This document shows positions 42,868 through 49,266 of a stretch of DNA of 64,000 nucleotides, piece by piece. Source of the DNA: Candidatus Cohnella colombiensis (lineage in GTDB: Bacteria > Bacillota > Bacilli > Paenibacillales > Paenibacillaceae); NCBI GenBank assembly GCA_029203125.1, contig CP119317.1, positions 992,001 through 1,056,000 of the forward strand, given 5' to 3'. Positions within the stretch are counted from its first letter, which is position 1. Each line of letters begins with the position of its first letter. Made by a program: the position numbers and the translations under genes. Under the pieces are notes generated by a model. It searched no databases. It worked only from the letters and a program-made list of their open reading frames with translations, and had not been told where the DNA came from.

Positions 42868-43100
42868 ATGAGCAAGAAGCTATTTACGGAAGAAGAACGT
42901 GAACAGATGTCAAAGAACAGATATGTAAAGAATGTCGTGACAAAGCGATAACCTATGCAGATGAATTTAAACAGATATTCATTGACGAATATATGACGGA
43001 GAAAACCCCTAGAGAGATCTTGAATCTCACGGATTTGATATTGCCATAAATAGAATCAAGCGAAAAATTTCTTACTTATCCAGTTATCAAAGAGTATCTA
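42868..43100 (+). pseudogene. Remnant of an IS3-type transposase orfA (HTH protein), frameshifted
   Basis: Three consecutive frames rebuild one HTH protein: MSKKLFTEEEREQMSKNRYV up to a TAA at 42949, then AITYADEFKQIFIDEYM in a second frame, then GFDIAINRIKRK in a third. This pattern resembles the small OrfA/HTH partner of IS3-family elements. No orfB follows. TGGACACTTAGAAAAAAGGTGT at about 42792 may be part of the left end. The 42748-42867 and 43100-43185 stretches hold no gene. Confidence 0.65.
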
Positions 43101-43185
43101 TAAGAAGTATAACCATGCACGGCCAGATCGCGGGAGATTCCGCGCCCCCTATATGTGGCGGCGCTCATATTACCTAATAATAGAA

Positions 43186-43207
43186 AGACCCCCGATCGGG
43201 GGTTATT
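43186..43207 (-). terminator. Terminator of the serine protease gene
   Basis: The palindrome ACCCCCGATCGGGGGT (43188-43203) is followed on the minus strand by CTTTCT. It overlaps the protease stop codon. Confidence 0.75.
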
Positions 43208-44330
43208 TCAATTCATCAATTACATATGAAATAGGAATTGCAAATTCTATATTGGAGCCAGGCACTCCTGACGAAGTTATTCCTATGACTTCTCCGTACT
43301 CGTTTAATAAGGCTCCGCCACTTGATCCATGATCTGTGTCGGCTGTGTGCTGTATTATGATAACTCCATTTTCATTTCGAATGCCAGATACGATACCTTC
43401 TGATATAGAGTTTTCAAGACCTAAGGGACTTCCAATTGCATAAACTCTATCCCCAACCTCTGGTATTGATACATTATAACTTAGTGATTTCGAAGGCATT
43501 ACACCATCAACTCTACCATCAGTGGTATAGGACGTTGATAAATAAGTTCCGTAAACATCATGTGTTTCATTTTTAATCCAATACCATCCTTTATTGTCGT
43601 ATATTTTCCCATCTATTTTCACCTTAATGCCATAACCACCATCGACAACATGATAATTCGTAATGAACATGCCACCTTTAATAACAAAACCTGAGCCTGA
43701 TGCGTAAGATATACCATTTTTATCATATGACTCTACATACCCGACTCTGTCCATGAGTTTAACTATCTCTTTAACATTCAAAACATTTCTTCCATCATCT
43801 TTAGTAGCGGTTGTTTGAGCATCTTCTAGCGCAATACCAACTAATGGGTAGATTGCTCTTTTAACTCTATCAGGAGTCGATGTGAAAGTTACTAGTGGGT
43901 AATACTTATCATATGTGACATCAGCATCTAATAATTCAGCGAAAGCTCTCATTGGAACATAAACGGACCCTTTGTACATAATGGGTCTACCTGATATTTT
44001 AACTTTCGCAGTTTTCGGATTATTTGTATAGTTCGAGTAAACTTCAACAATGTCTGAATCCAACGTAAACGCTAACTTAAAAGCGCCTTTATTGTACCAA
44101 GCTATAGCAGTTTTATATTCTTTTCGGTATTCAACTGTAAAGTGAATGTTTTCAAATAAATTTCGCAATGGAACGTAAGTAACATTCTTTAAAATAACTG
44201 GAGAAGCTCCCTTTAAGATGTAATAACCGTTAATCATCAAGGAGATATTATCATTTTTAGCGACAGATACATTAGGAATTAATAGAAACACAACTATGAA
44301 TAATATGATTTTCTTCAAATTAATCACCAT
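43203..44330 (-). CDS. Secreted trypsin-like serine protease with copper-amine-oxidase-N-like domain
   Basis: A 375-residue exported protein. Signal peptide 1-24 (IILFIVVFLLIPNVSVA). Residues about 30-165 form a Cu_amine_oxidN1-like module with its two halves (TYVPLRNLFENI, VYVPMRAFAELLDADV). The C-terminal S1-type domain has His in ITNYHVVDGG, a candidate Asp in THDVYGTYL, and the nucleophile in DHGSSGGALLN, so it is probably active. The gene is clearly more AT rich than the flanking core genes. It stands alone in a decayed island. The start ATG 44330 has only a weak GGGGA site. Target unknown; an extracellular processing or quality-control role is possible. Confidence 0.8.
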   Translation of the reverse strand: MVINLKKIILFIVVFLLIPNVSVAKNDNISLMINGYYILKGASPVILKNVTYVPLRNLFENIHFTVEYRKEYKTAIAWYNKGAFKLAFTLDSDIVEVYSNYTNNPKTAKVKISGRPIMYKGSVYVPMRAFAELLDADVTYDKYYPLVTFTSTPDRVKRAIYPLVGIALEDAQTTATKDDGRNVLNVKEIVKLMDRVGYVESYDKNGISYASGSGFVIKGGMFITNYHVVDGGYGIKVKIDGKIYDNKGWYWIKNETHDVYGTYLSTSYTTDGRVDGVMPSKSLSYNVSIPEVGDRVYAIGSPLGLENSISEGIVSGIRNENGVIIIQHTADTDHGSSGGALLNEYGEVIGITSSGVPGSNIEFAIPISYVIDELK

Positions 44331-44545
44331 TATTGATCCCCATCGGCTGAGGTATTTGCTCCAACATGTTCGCCATTAGTCTACTATAAAAGTCTAACTT
44401 TGGCGATACGATGGAGTTCGACAAATTCCCAATCGCTTGGGTTGTCAAGTTTTAAAAGGACATCTAAGTAAAGTCCGATCATGCACGACCGGAACGTGGC
44501 GGGATCCCATTGTGTAATTATTGCTTTAAGAAGGAGGTTGCTGAG
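44331..44545. other. Intergenic spacer, no supportable gene
   Basis: This AT-rich stretch upstream of the protease contains only a 32-codon minus-strand frame (44384-44482) without a binding site. At 44480 it carries a segment (CATGCACG..CC.G..) resembling one at 43114, beyond the other end of the protease gene. Confidence 0.4.
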
Positions 44546-44659
44546 ATGGAAAAACGTAAAGGATCATCTGCAACTAAGGCAAAGAACAAATACAATACTG
44601 CGAATAATGACAGGCTGTATCCTTACGTACCGAAAGGGAGAAAAGCTATTTATGAGTGA
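44546..44659 (+). pseudogene. Truncated Arc-like / small DNA-binding protein ORF
   Basis: A 37-codon frame (starts MEKRKGSSATKAKNKYNTAN) with an excellent site AAGGAGG 7 nt before ATG. The segment NKYNTANNDRLYPYVPKGRK matches the start of ribbon-helix-helix antitoxin-like proteins common in Firmicutes, which usually continue for 20-30 further residues. Here TGA follows YE, and in-frame codons after the stop (AAKP) look like a continuation. It is either truncated or a short natural variant. Confidence 0.5.
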
Positions 44660-44765
44660 GCTGCTAAGCCACTAAAATAAGCCTAAATGAGTTTCTAGTA
44701 TAAGCACTGGATGAAAAGGTGGAGCGTGACAAAAAATGAGCTGGAGGGATAACCTCGCCATTGTA

Positions 44766-44794
44766 TTGACATTTTGAAAATAGTAATGTATTTT
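44766..44794 (+). promoter_or_regulatory. Predicted promoter of the NYN-domain gene
   Basis: TTGACA (44766-44771), 17-bp spacer, TATTTT (44789-44794). The -35 is perfect. The unit then runs through a hairpin at 44835-44868 before the coding region. Confidence 0.6.
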
Positions 44795-44834
44795 TTATAT
44801 ATCCGAACGCCAGTAGGCTGGCACGATCATCTAG

Positions 44835-44868
44835 AAAAACTCCCGTCTATCATATTCCGGGGGTTTTT
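44835..44868 (+). terminator. Intrinsic terminator in the leader of the NYN gene
   Basis: AAAAACTCCCG (44835-44845) pairs with CGGGGGTTTTT (44858-44868), including one G-U pair, and ends in five T. It sits between a good promoter and the coding frame, so it either attenuates expression or ends an older upstream unit. Confidence 0.6.
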
Positions 44869-44891
44869 CGTATATTTAAGGGGGACTTACG

Positions 44892-45608
44892 ATCAAAAAG
44901 TCGGTTGCTATACTTCTTGACGGAGGGTTTGTCATCAAGAAAATACCCAATAGTTCCGAACAAAGTATCTATAATTTTGCTCTCAGTTGCATCGACGCGA
45001 CATCTGAAGAGCTTTTTCGTATATTTTTTTACCACTGCTATCCTTATGAAGAAACTGAGATTCATCCTATTTCTGGTCAGACTATCGATTTCAAGGCTTC
45101 TACTACTTCAATAAAAAATAGGCAGATTCTATCTAAACTTTCCGAGATGAATTATGTTGCGCTAAGAAAAGGTAGATTGGCTTTCAGAGGTTGGGCACTT
45201 AAGAAACATAAGCTTTCCCAGATACAAAAGCAGGCATCGAATAAGCAATCTGATTCTGCATCTCAAATCGCTGCCGGGTCTAAAGGAGTGAACGCTTCGG
45301 CTTCACCAGCCATCTCACCAAACGATTTCGAACCTAATTTCGAACAGAAGGAAGTCGACATTAAAATAGGGTTGGATGTTGCTTGGCTGTCTAGCAAGTC
45401 TATTGTAGATAAAATTATCTTGGTCACAGGAGATACGGATCTTGTCCCGGCAATGAAGTTTGCAAGGAGAGAAGGAGTCCAAGTTATTATTGCAAATATT
45501 GTATCGAGTGACGCCAAGAAAAACAACTACTTAAGGGGACCTCTAAGAGAACACGCAGACGAAGTGCGTACCTTAGAGTTAAAAAACGGAAATTGGGTAA
45601 TCATATAA
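44892..45608 (+). CDS. NYN-domain (LabA-like) protein with non-standard or lost start codon
   Basis: An uninterrupted frame of 238 codons from 44892. The N-terminus KSVAILLDGGFVIKK and the later DVAWLSSKSIVDKIILVTGD, followed by DLVPAMKFARREG, are the acidic blocks of the NYN (PIN-like nuclease) domain. Upstream of 44892 the frame meets TAA at 44877, and no ATG, GTG or TTG precedes the domain. AAGGGGGA lies 7 nt before ATC at 44892, exactly where an ATG would be expected. Either ATC is used as a rare start or a single G-to-C change has silenced the gene. A low-complexity linker (residues about 105-145) splits the domain. Confidence 0.65.
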   Translation: MKKSVAILLDGGFVIKKIPNSSEQSIYNFALSCIDATSEELFRIFFYHCYPYEETEIHPISGQTIDFKASTTSIKNRQILSKLSEMNYVALRKGRLAFRGWALKKHKLSQIQKQASNKQSDSASQIAAGSKGVNASASPAISPNDFEPNFEQKEVDIKIGLDVAWLSSKSIVDKIILVTGDTDLVPAMKFARREGVQVIIANIVSSDAKKNNYLRGPLREHADEVRTLELKNGNWVII

Positions 45609-45654
45609 ATTATATGACCGTAAATAGCGAATATTGACCGAAAACTTCGGTTAC

Positions 45655-45687
45655 TAGACCTCATCCCGCGAAGATGGGTTCTTTTTA
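45655..45687 (+). terminator. Probable terminator after the NYN gene
   Basis: AGACCTCATC (45656-45665) pairs imperfectly with GATGGGTTCT (45673-45682) and is followed by TTTTT. Confidence 0.5.
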
Positions 45688-45754
45688 TTTCTCACTTGAA
45701 TAAAACGCGTGCTCAGAGATTCTATTAGAACAAACGTTCTATGAGGTGAGCCAA

Positions 45755-45946
45755 ATGGAAAAGTATGTAGGCCATATTGTAGATATGATTTATCAGGATC
45801 GAAAAGGCAACATCACCAAGAGTCAGATCAGTGTGCACAGTGTTCGATGTGGAAAGGTTAAAGGATTTGATACGACAAATCAGTCGTTCAGAGTGTTTGA
45901 CTTGGATCGTATCTTAGCTGTCCAGTATGTGAGTCTCTATGCTTGA
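45755..45946 (+). CDS. Small WYL-like domain protein (63 aa)
   Basis: A 63-residue protein: MEKYVGHIVDMIYQDRKGNI at the start and FRVFDLDRILAVQYV at the end resemble the core of WYL domains, which bind nucleotides or ligands in transcription factors and phage-defence regulators. Only the minimal beta-barrel is present. GAGGTGAG lies 5 nt before ATG 45755. Whether it is a functional small protein or the remnant of a larger regulator is unclear. Confidence 0.6.
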   Translation: MEKYVGHIVDMIYQDRKGNITKSQISVHSVRCGKVKGFDTTNQSFRVFDLDRILAVQYVSLYA

Positions 45947-46000
45947 TGACACTTCTCGTAGCTTTTGCGGATCCTGTAGAACCTTTCCTACATACCAAGT

Positions 46001-46204
46001 ATTGCCGAGTTGGCACGTAAAGCTGGACAATCTCAGGGACAGGTCAAGATGGCTCAACGGGTGTTAACTGCTGTAGGATATATTTTGTGGTTGGGTGATC
46101 GGAATGATAAGTTGCAGATCATCAAGGTGTGGGAGGACGAACCAGTAAAGCAGGAGTTGCCGTCGATGGCATATTGGGAACATGAGTTGTACCCAGGGTG
46201 GTGA
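46001..46204 (+). pseudogene. Short open frame without a clear start (possible remnant)
   Basis: The frame is open from 45980 to a TGA at 46202 and reads ELARKAGQSQGQVKMAQRVL and VWEDEPVKQELPSM. There is no ATG near its beginning and no binding site; ATT 46001 or TTG 46010 would have to serve. It may be the remains of a small gene in the degraded island, or chance. No family recognised. Confidence 0.3.
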
Positions 46205-46378
46205 TTTACAATTAAAGTGTATTCTGGATTGGATTCTAGATTCAATGTTTTACAAGACAAAGTGTGACAGCTTTCGAAATACAGATGGCTTTAAATTGAC
46301 ATAACCTAGAGCATTTTGCTCTTATTATCGCGAAGGAGGTGCGGATTTTCACCCGCTACTCACTTTCCTTTGAATCCC
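46205..46378. other. Intergenic stretch with a TTGACA box and a hairpin
   Basis: TTGACA at 46296-46301 and the perfect hairpin AGAGCA-TTT-TGCTCT (46308-46322) are the only structures seen; no gene is supportable. Confidence 0.4.
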
Positions 46379-46549
46379 TCATAGGTCCCTGAAATCGCAC
46401 TCTAGAAGCTCCTCAGCCATGTAAATATCTTCTGGCTTCATAATTCTCTCGTTGTTGCAAAAGTGGGATATGATTCGTTGAGGTCTGCCTGATCGTCAGG
46501 CATATTCGGATTGAGTCCAGCCCTTAGTAGCTATCAGTTCGGAAAGCAA
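46379..46549 (-). pseudogene. XRE-type HTH regulator remnant with internal TGA
   Basis: On the minus strand, from TTG 46549 behind AAGGAGG, the frame reads LSELIATKGWTQSEYA, then TGA at 46498-46496, then RSGRPQRIISHFCNNERIMK and EDIYMAEELLECDFRDL, stop. Family members read YARRSGR here, so a CGA-to-TGA change is the simplest explanation. The end also suggests a 2-nt deletion: family proteins continue DLYE, and restoring 2 nt gives DLYEGFKGK before a stop near 46353. Divergently placed to another XRE gene at 46641, like a phage repressor/cro pair. Confidence 0.7.
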
Positions 46550-46640
46550 ACACCTCCTTCGGTATGTTCATTCGCTAAAGCCTCTTATGTATTTTTCCTT
46601 CATTATACACAAGACTATGAGGATGATAGGAGGATGGTGT

Positions 46641-46838
46641 ATGGATTTCATCAGTGTACGAAAAGCGAGAGAAAATAGAGGATTATCAGTCGAGCAGGTT
46701 TCAGAGATTATAAACGTTGATCCTGAATAACTACGATCTTATGAATCCGACCCTAGAAGTACCTATACGTCGATGGCGGTGAAACTTGCACAGCTATATG
46801 GAATATCCATTGAAGACTACATTAGTTTTACCACATAG
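46641..46838 (+). pseudogene. XRE-type HTH regulator remnant with internal TAA
   Basis: ATG 46641 lies 8 nt after AGGAGG. The frame reads MDFISVRKARENRGLSVEQV then SEIINVDPE, TAA at 46728-46730, then LRSYESDPRSTYTSM and AVKLAQLYGISIEDY to TAG 46836. The pattern is a standard Cro/CI HTH of 65 residues with one nonsense codon, simplest as CAA to TAA (Gln). Helices 2-3 of the HTH are split by the stop, so it should be non-functional unless read through. Confidence 0.75.
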
Positions 46839-46914
46839 TGTTGTGCAAAATTTGTGTAAAATAATTCTGCGCAATATCCTTTATTACTTGATTCTTGATA
46901 TCGACAACAGATAT

Positions 46915-46958
46915 AAAAAACCTCTAAAGCCTTATGTGACAAGGCTTTAGAGGTTTTT
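46915..46958. terminator. Bidirectional terminator
   Basis: A perfect 18-bp-class stem (46916-46933 with 46941-46958) and 7-nt loop, with A and T runs at the ends. It lies between the XRE remnant (plus) and the tRNA-Arg gene (minus) and can stop both. Confidence 0.88.
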
Positions 46959-46993
46959 ATGATGTGTATCACTTTTGTATTATTTGTAGATTA

Positions 46994-47070
46994 TGGCGTC
47001 CCAGGAGGGATTCGAACCCCCGACAACTCGCTTAGAAGGCGAGTGCTCTATCCAACTGAGCTACTGGGAC
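46994..47070 (-). tRNA. tRNA-Arg (anticodon TCT)
   Basis: 77 nt on the minus strand: acceptor GTCCCAG...CTGGGAC, D arm AGCTCAGTTGG, anticodon stem ACTCGC/GCGAGT with loop CTTCTAA (anticodon TCT), T arm GGGGGTTCGAATCCCT, encoded CCA. It reads AGA codons. The 3' end faces the degraded island at 42.75-46.95 kb; tRNA 3' ends are common integration sites. Confidence 0.95.
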
Positions 47071-47081
47071 ACGCGAGAACT

Positions 47082-47111
47082 AGTGTATCACAGAATTAAT
47101 TTGTCCTGCAA
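47082..47111 (-). promoter_or_regulatory. Predicted promoter of tRNA-Arg
   Basis: On the minus strand TTGCAG (47106-47111), 18-bp spacer, TACACT (47082-47087), 11 nt before the mature tRNA 5' end. Confidence 0.55.
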
Positions 47112-47137
47112 GCACATAATGCAAGATTTACGATACT

Positions 47138-47833
47138 TTATTGTTCATCCTCAATTTTTTTGCGTAACTCCATTAGATCTTTAAGGTGAATCTGTTTGTC
47201 TTGAATGACGATGAGTTCTTCCTCCGCTAGCTCCTGAAGAACTTTAGATACGGTCTCACGCACGGCTCCGACCATCTCGGCTAGCTGCTGATGCGTAATT
47301 TTGATCGGGATCGTATACTCGTTTTCATATCGCAGTTGATCCATCTTGACCATGGAGTGCAGCCGCTTCAAAATCCGGCTTTTCACGCTGAGAAAGGTTA
47401 AATCATAAATTTGTTGGTTGGCGACACGCAACCTGTCCATTGTATATTCAAGCAACTGAAACGCGATATTGCGATCATTTTCGATTAACAATTGAAAGTC
47501 TTTCTGACGAAGTACATATAACCGTGTCTGTGTCATACATTCTGCAGTAGCAGAGCGCATTAAACCCGGCTTCATGATGGCCATCTCACCGAAATAATCA
47601 CCATCGCGCAAAATCGCAAGAATAACCTTTTTAGACTTATCAAAGCTATAGATACTTACTGACCCGCTTACAATAAAAAAAAGCTCATCCCCCTCATCGC
47701 CCTCGAGGAAAAGGAGTTGACCTTTCTTATAAGTCTTCTGGCCGATATAGGGCGCCATTCGGTCCAGGAGATCACCGTTAATCTCGCGAAAAAAGGGAAT
47801 TGCAGCCTGAAGCTTTGATCTTAAGATAGACAA
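47138..47833 (-). CDS. Crp/Fnr-family transcriptional regulator
   Basis: A 231-residue regulator. Cyclic-nucleotide-binding fold at residues 12-125 (GQLLFLEGDEGDELFFIVSG, GDYFGEMAIM, RSATAECMTQTRLYVL), a long dimer helix, and a winged helix with recognition region ITHQQLAEMVGAVRETVSKVL. No cluster-binding cysteine array is present, so it is not an oxygen-sensing Fnr. The ligand could be cAMP, c-di-GMP or none. It follows an HD-GYP gene by 17 nt, which makes a c-di-GMP link tempting but unproven. Confidence 0.88.
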   Translation of the reverse strand: MSILRSKLQAAIPFFREINGDLLDRMAPYIGQKTYKKGQLLFLEGDEGDELFFIVSGSVSIYSFDKSKKVILAILRDGDYFGEMAIMKPGLMRSATAECMTQTRLYVLRQKDFQLLIENDRNIAFQLLEYTMDRLRVANQQIYDLTFLSVKSRILKRLHSMVKMDQLRYENEYTIPIKITHQQLAEMVGAVRETVSKVLQELAEEELIVIQDKQIHLKDLMELRKKIEDEQ

Positions 47834-47850
47834 AACAAGTTCCTCCTTTG

Positions 47851-48840
47851 TTACAGTATTGTATGAAGCACCTTCTCGATTTTTAGCGTAGTGTGTTCCA
47901 ATAGATTAAGTCGCGTGTTATTCGACTCTAACTGTATTATCGGACGGGTAGAACTGCCCTTGTTTTGAGCTCCAACTTCGCCAAACAAGCCGCCAGTAAG
48001 GATGACCCTCGTTCCATTAGGATACGGCTCATAAATGTGAATAAAGGCACGGACAACAGCATAGCAACATGAAATATCTACTTTCGACATAATCATATTG
48101 ATCCCTTCTTCTGGCAAGCGCTCTTTGCTCGTTTCATTCATGAAATAATCGAAATCGCTTGCTAAATTGCAAATTTGTGAGCTTTCCAGTAATTGGTCGG
48201 AACGAAGTCCATGCGGGAAGCCTCTTCCATCGATTTGCTCGTGATGCTGCAACACAATTCTCAGTGCATCTGTAGGGATGTCATCATATTTTTTCAACAT
48301 TTCATATCCGGCAAGTGGGTGATTCATGAGCAATGTGCCATCGTGAGGGAATACGAGTCCGATATCGTGGAGTAGACTTCCAATCGCTAGATTCTCTAGT
48401 TGGACAGTGCTATAGCCTAATGCTTTTGCTGTCAAGAGAGAAAGAATGCAGACGTTAACGCTATGCGAAACAAGTTCCTCTTCTGGGGCAATCATATCCT
48501 CATAGGTCATCTTTAGATGAGGTTCATGCTGAATCGTTTCTGTAATATGATTAGACCATTGCAGTATAGTTTGGATTGGCAATGCTGTCCGGTTCAGCAC
48601 AGATTGGAATATTTGTGTAACCAAAGCATGGGTCATATTCATCAAATTAGTTTTAACGTTGACAGGGTTTACATCTGCACGGTTGATATAAATATAGTGC
48701 TGTCCTGAACGGATAATCCCGTCGATTAGCCGATTCGTAAGCTTAACTCCTTGCTGTAGCAATAATCGACCGTCACTCGAATAAATTCCACGACCGAGTA
48801 AATCACCTTCTATTAATTCATTGGCTTGTACGACTAACAA
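47851..48840 (-). CDS. HD-GYP domain protein with GFP instead of GYP
   Basis: A 329-residue protein with an HD-GYP domain: HDIGLVFPH, HPLAGYEMLKKY and QHHEQIDGRGFPHGLRSDQL. The defining GYP triplet reads GFP and HDIGK reads HDIGL, losing the conserved Lys, so activity may be altered. The N-terminus (GDLLGRGIYSSDGRLLLQQG) resembles the other two HD-GYP proteins here. TTG 48840 is taken as start, 8 nt after GGAG; the GTG at 48849 overlaps that GGAG. Co-transcribed with the Crp-type gene. Confidence 0.82.
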   Translation of the reverse strand: MLVVQANELIEGDLLGRGIYSSDGRLLLQQGVKLTNRLIDGIIRSGQHYIYINRADVNPVNVKTNLMNMTHALVTQIFQSVLNRTALPIQTILQWSNHITETIQHEPHLKMTYEDMIAPEEELVSHSVNVCILSLLTAKALGYSTVQLENLAIGSLLHDIGLVFPHDGTLLMNHPLAGYEMLKKYDDIPTDALRIVLQHHEQIDGRGFPHGLRSDQLLESSQICNLASDFDYFMNETSKERLPEEGINMIMSKVDISCCYAVVRAFIHIYEPYPNGTRVILTGGLFGEVGAQNKGSSTRPIIQLESNNTRLNLLEHTTLKIEKVLHTIL

Positions 48841-48988
48841 TTGCAACACTCCATCCGTTTATCCTTATCAGATATCTATATCTGAGTTAATTGTACTGCT
48901 CGGATGTCTTCCATTTCTGTAACCTACACTACAAAAACCGATATAATCCAGCATAAACGAACAAAAAATTACAGCTGTACATTCGATG

Positions 48989-49018
48989 TTGCAAGGTGGG
49001 TTGTTTTCATGCTATGAT
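48989..49018 (+). promoter_or_regulatory. Predicted promoter of tRNA-Gly
   Basis: TTGCAA (48989-48994), 18-bp spacer, TATGAT (49013-49018), 22 nt before the mature tRNA. Confidence 0.5.
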
Positions 49019-49040
49019 ACTCCATGCTTTCTATTCAGAT

Positions 49041-49114
49041 GCGGGTGTAGTTCAATGGCAGAACGCCAGCTTCCCAAGCTTGAGGCGAGGGTTCGATTCC
49101 CTTCACCCGCTCCA
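49041..49114 (+). tRNA. tRNA-Gly (anticodon CCC)
   Basis: 74 nt including CCA. Acceptor GCGGGTG...CACCCGC, D arm AGTTCAATGG, anticodon loop TTCCCAA (anticodon CCC), T arm GAGGGTTCGATTCCCTT. The second pair of the anticodon stem is a C-U mismatch (CCAGC/GCTTG). It reads GGG codons. Single gene with its own promoter and terminator. Confidence 0.93.
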
Positions 49115-49143
49115 ATCCTGTTCAATAAAATATAGGTAGATCT

Positions 49144-49191
49144 ATCACGAACTTGTAGAGGAATGTCCCTTCAGGTTGACGTGATTTTTTT
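49144..49191 (+). terminator. Terminator after tRNA-Gly
   Basis: ATCACG-AACTT (49144-49154) pairs with AGGTT-GA-CGTGAT (49173-49185) and is followed by seven T. Confidence 0.7.
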
Positions 49192-49217
49192 GTTTCAACA
49201 GCTGTTCATGTTATAAT
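49190..49217 (+). promoter_or_regulatory. Predicted promoter of the ysoA-like gene
   Basis: TTGTTT (49190-49195), 16-bp spacer, TATAAT (49212-49217). It overlaps an upstream ATG of the longest frame (49216), supporting the start at 49267. Confidence 0.55.
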
Positions 49218-49266
49218 GCGGTTTAATGAAATGAGCGATAATTACGGGCTTGGAAGGGGAACCCCC

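Noticed and set aside
44384..44482. Minus-strand 32-codon frame upstream of the protease gene
   Set aside because: No ribosome binding site and no recognisable similarity.
45263..45526. Minus-strand frame within the NYN gene
   Set aside because: Shadow of the coding strand with no start signals.
46487..46501. GCCTGA-TCG-TCAGGC hairpin as a terminator
   Set aside because: It lies within the XRE coding remnant and has no T run.
42750..46993. Attachment-site duplication of the tRNA-Arg 3' end
   Set aside because: No second copy of the tRNA end was found at the far border by eye, so no att site is claimed.
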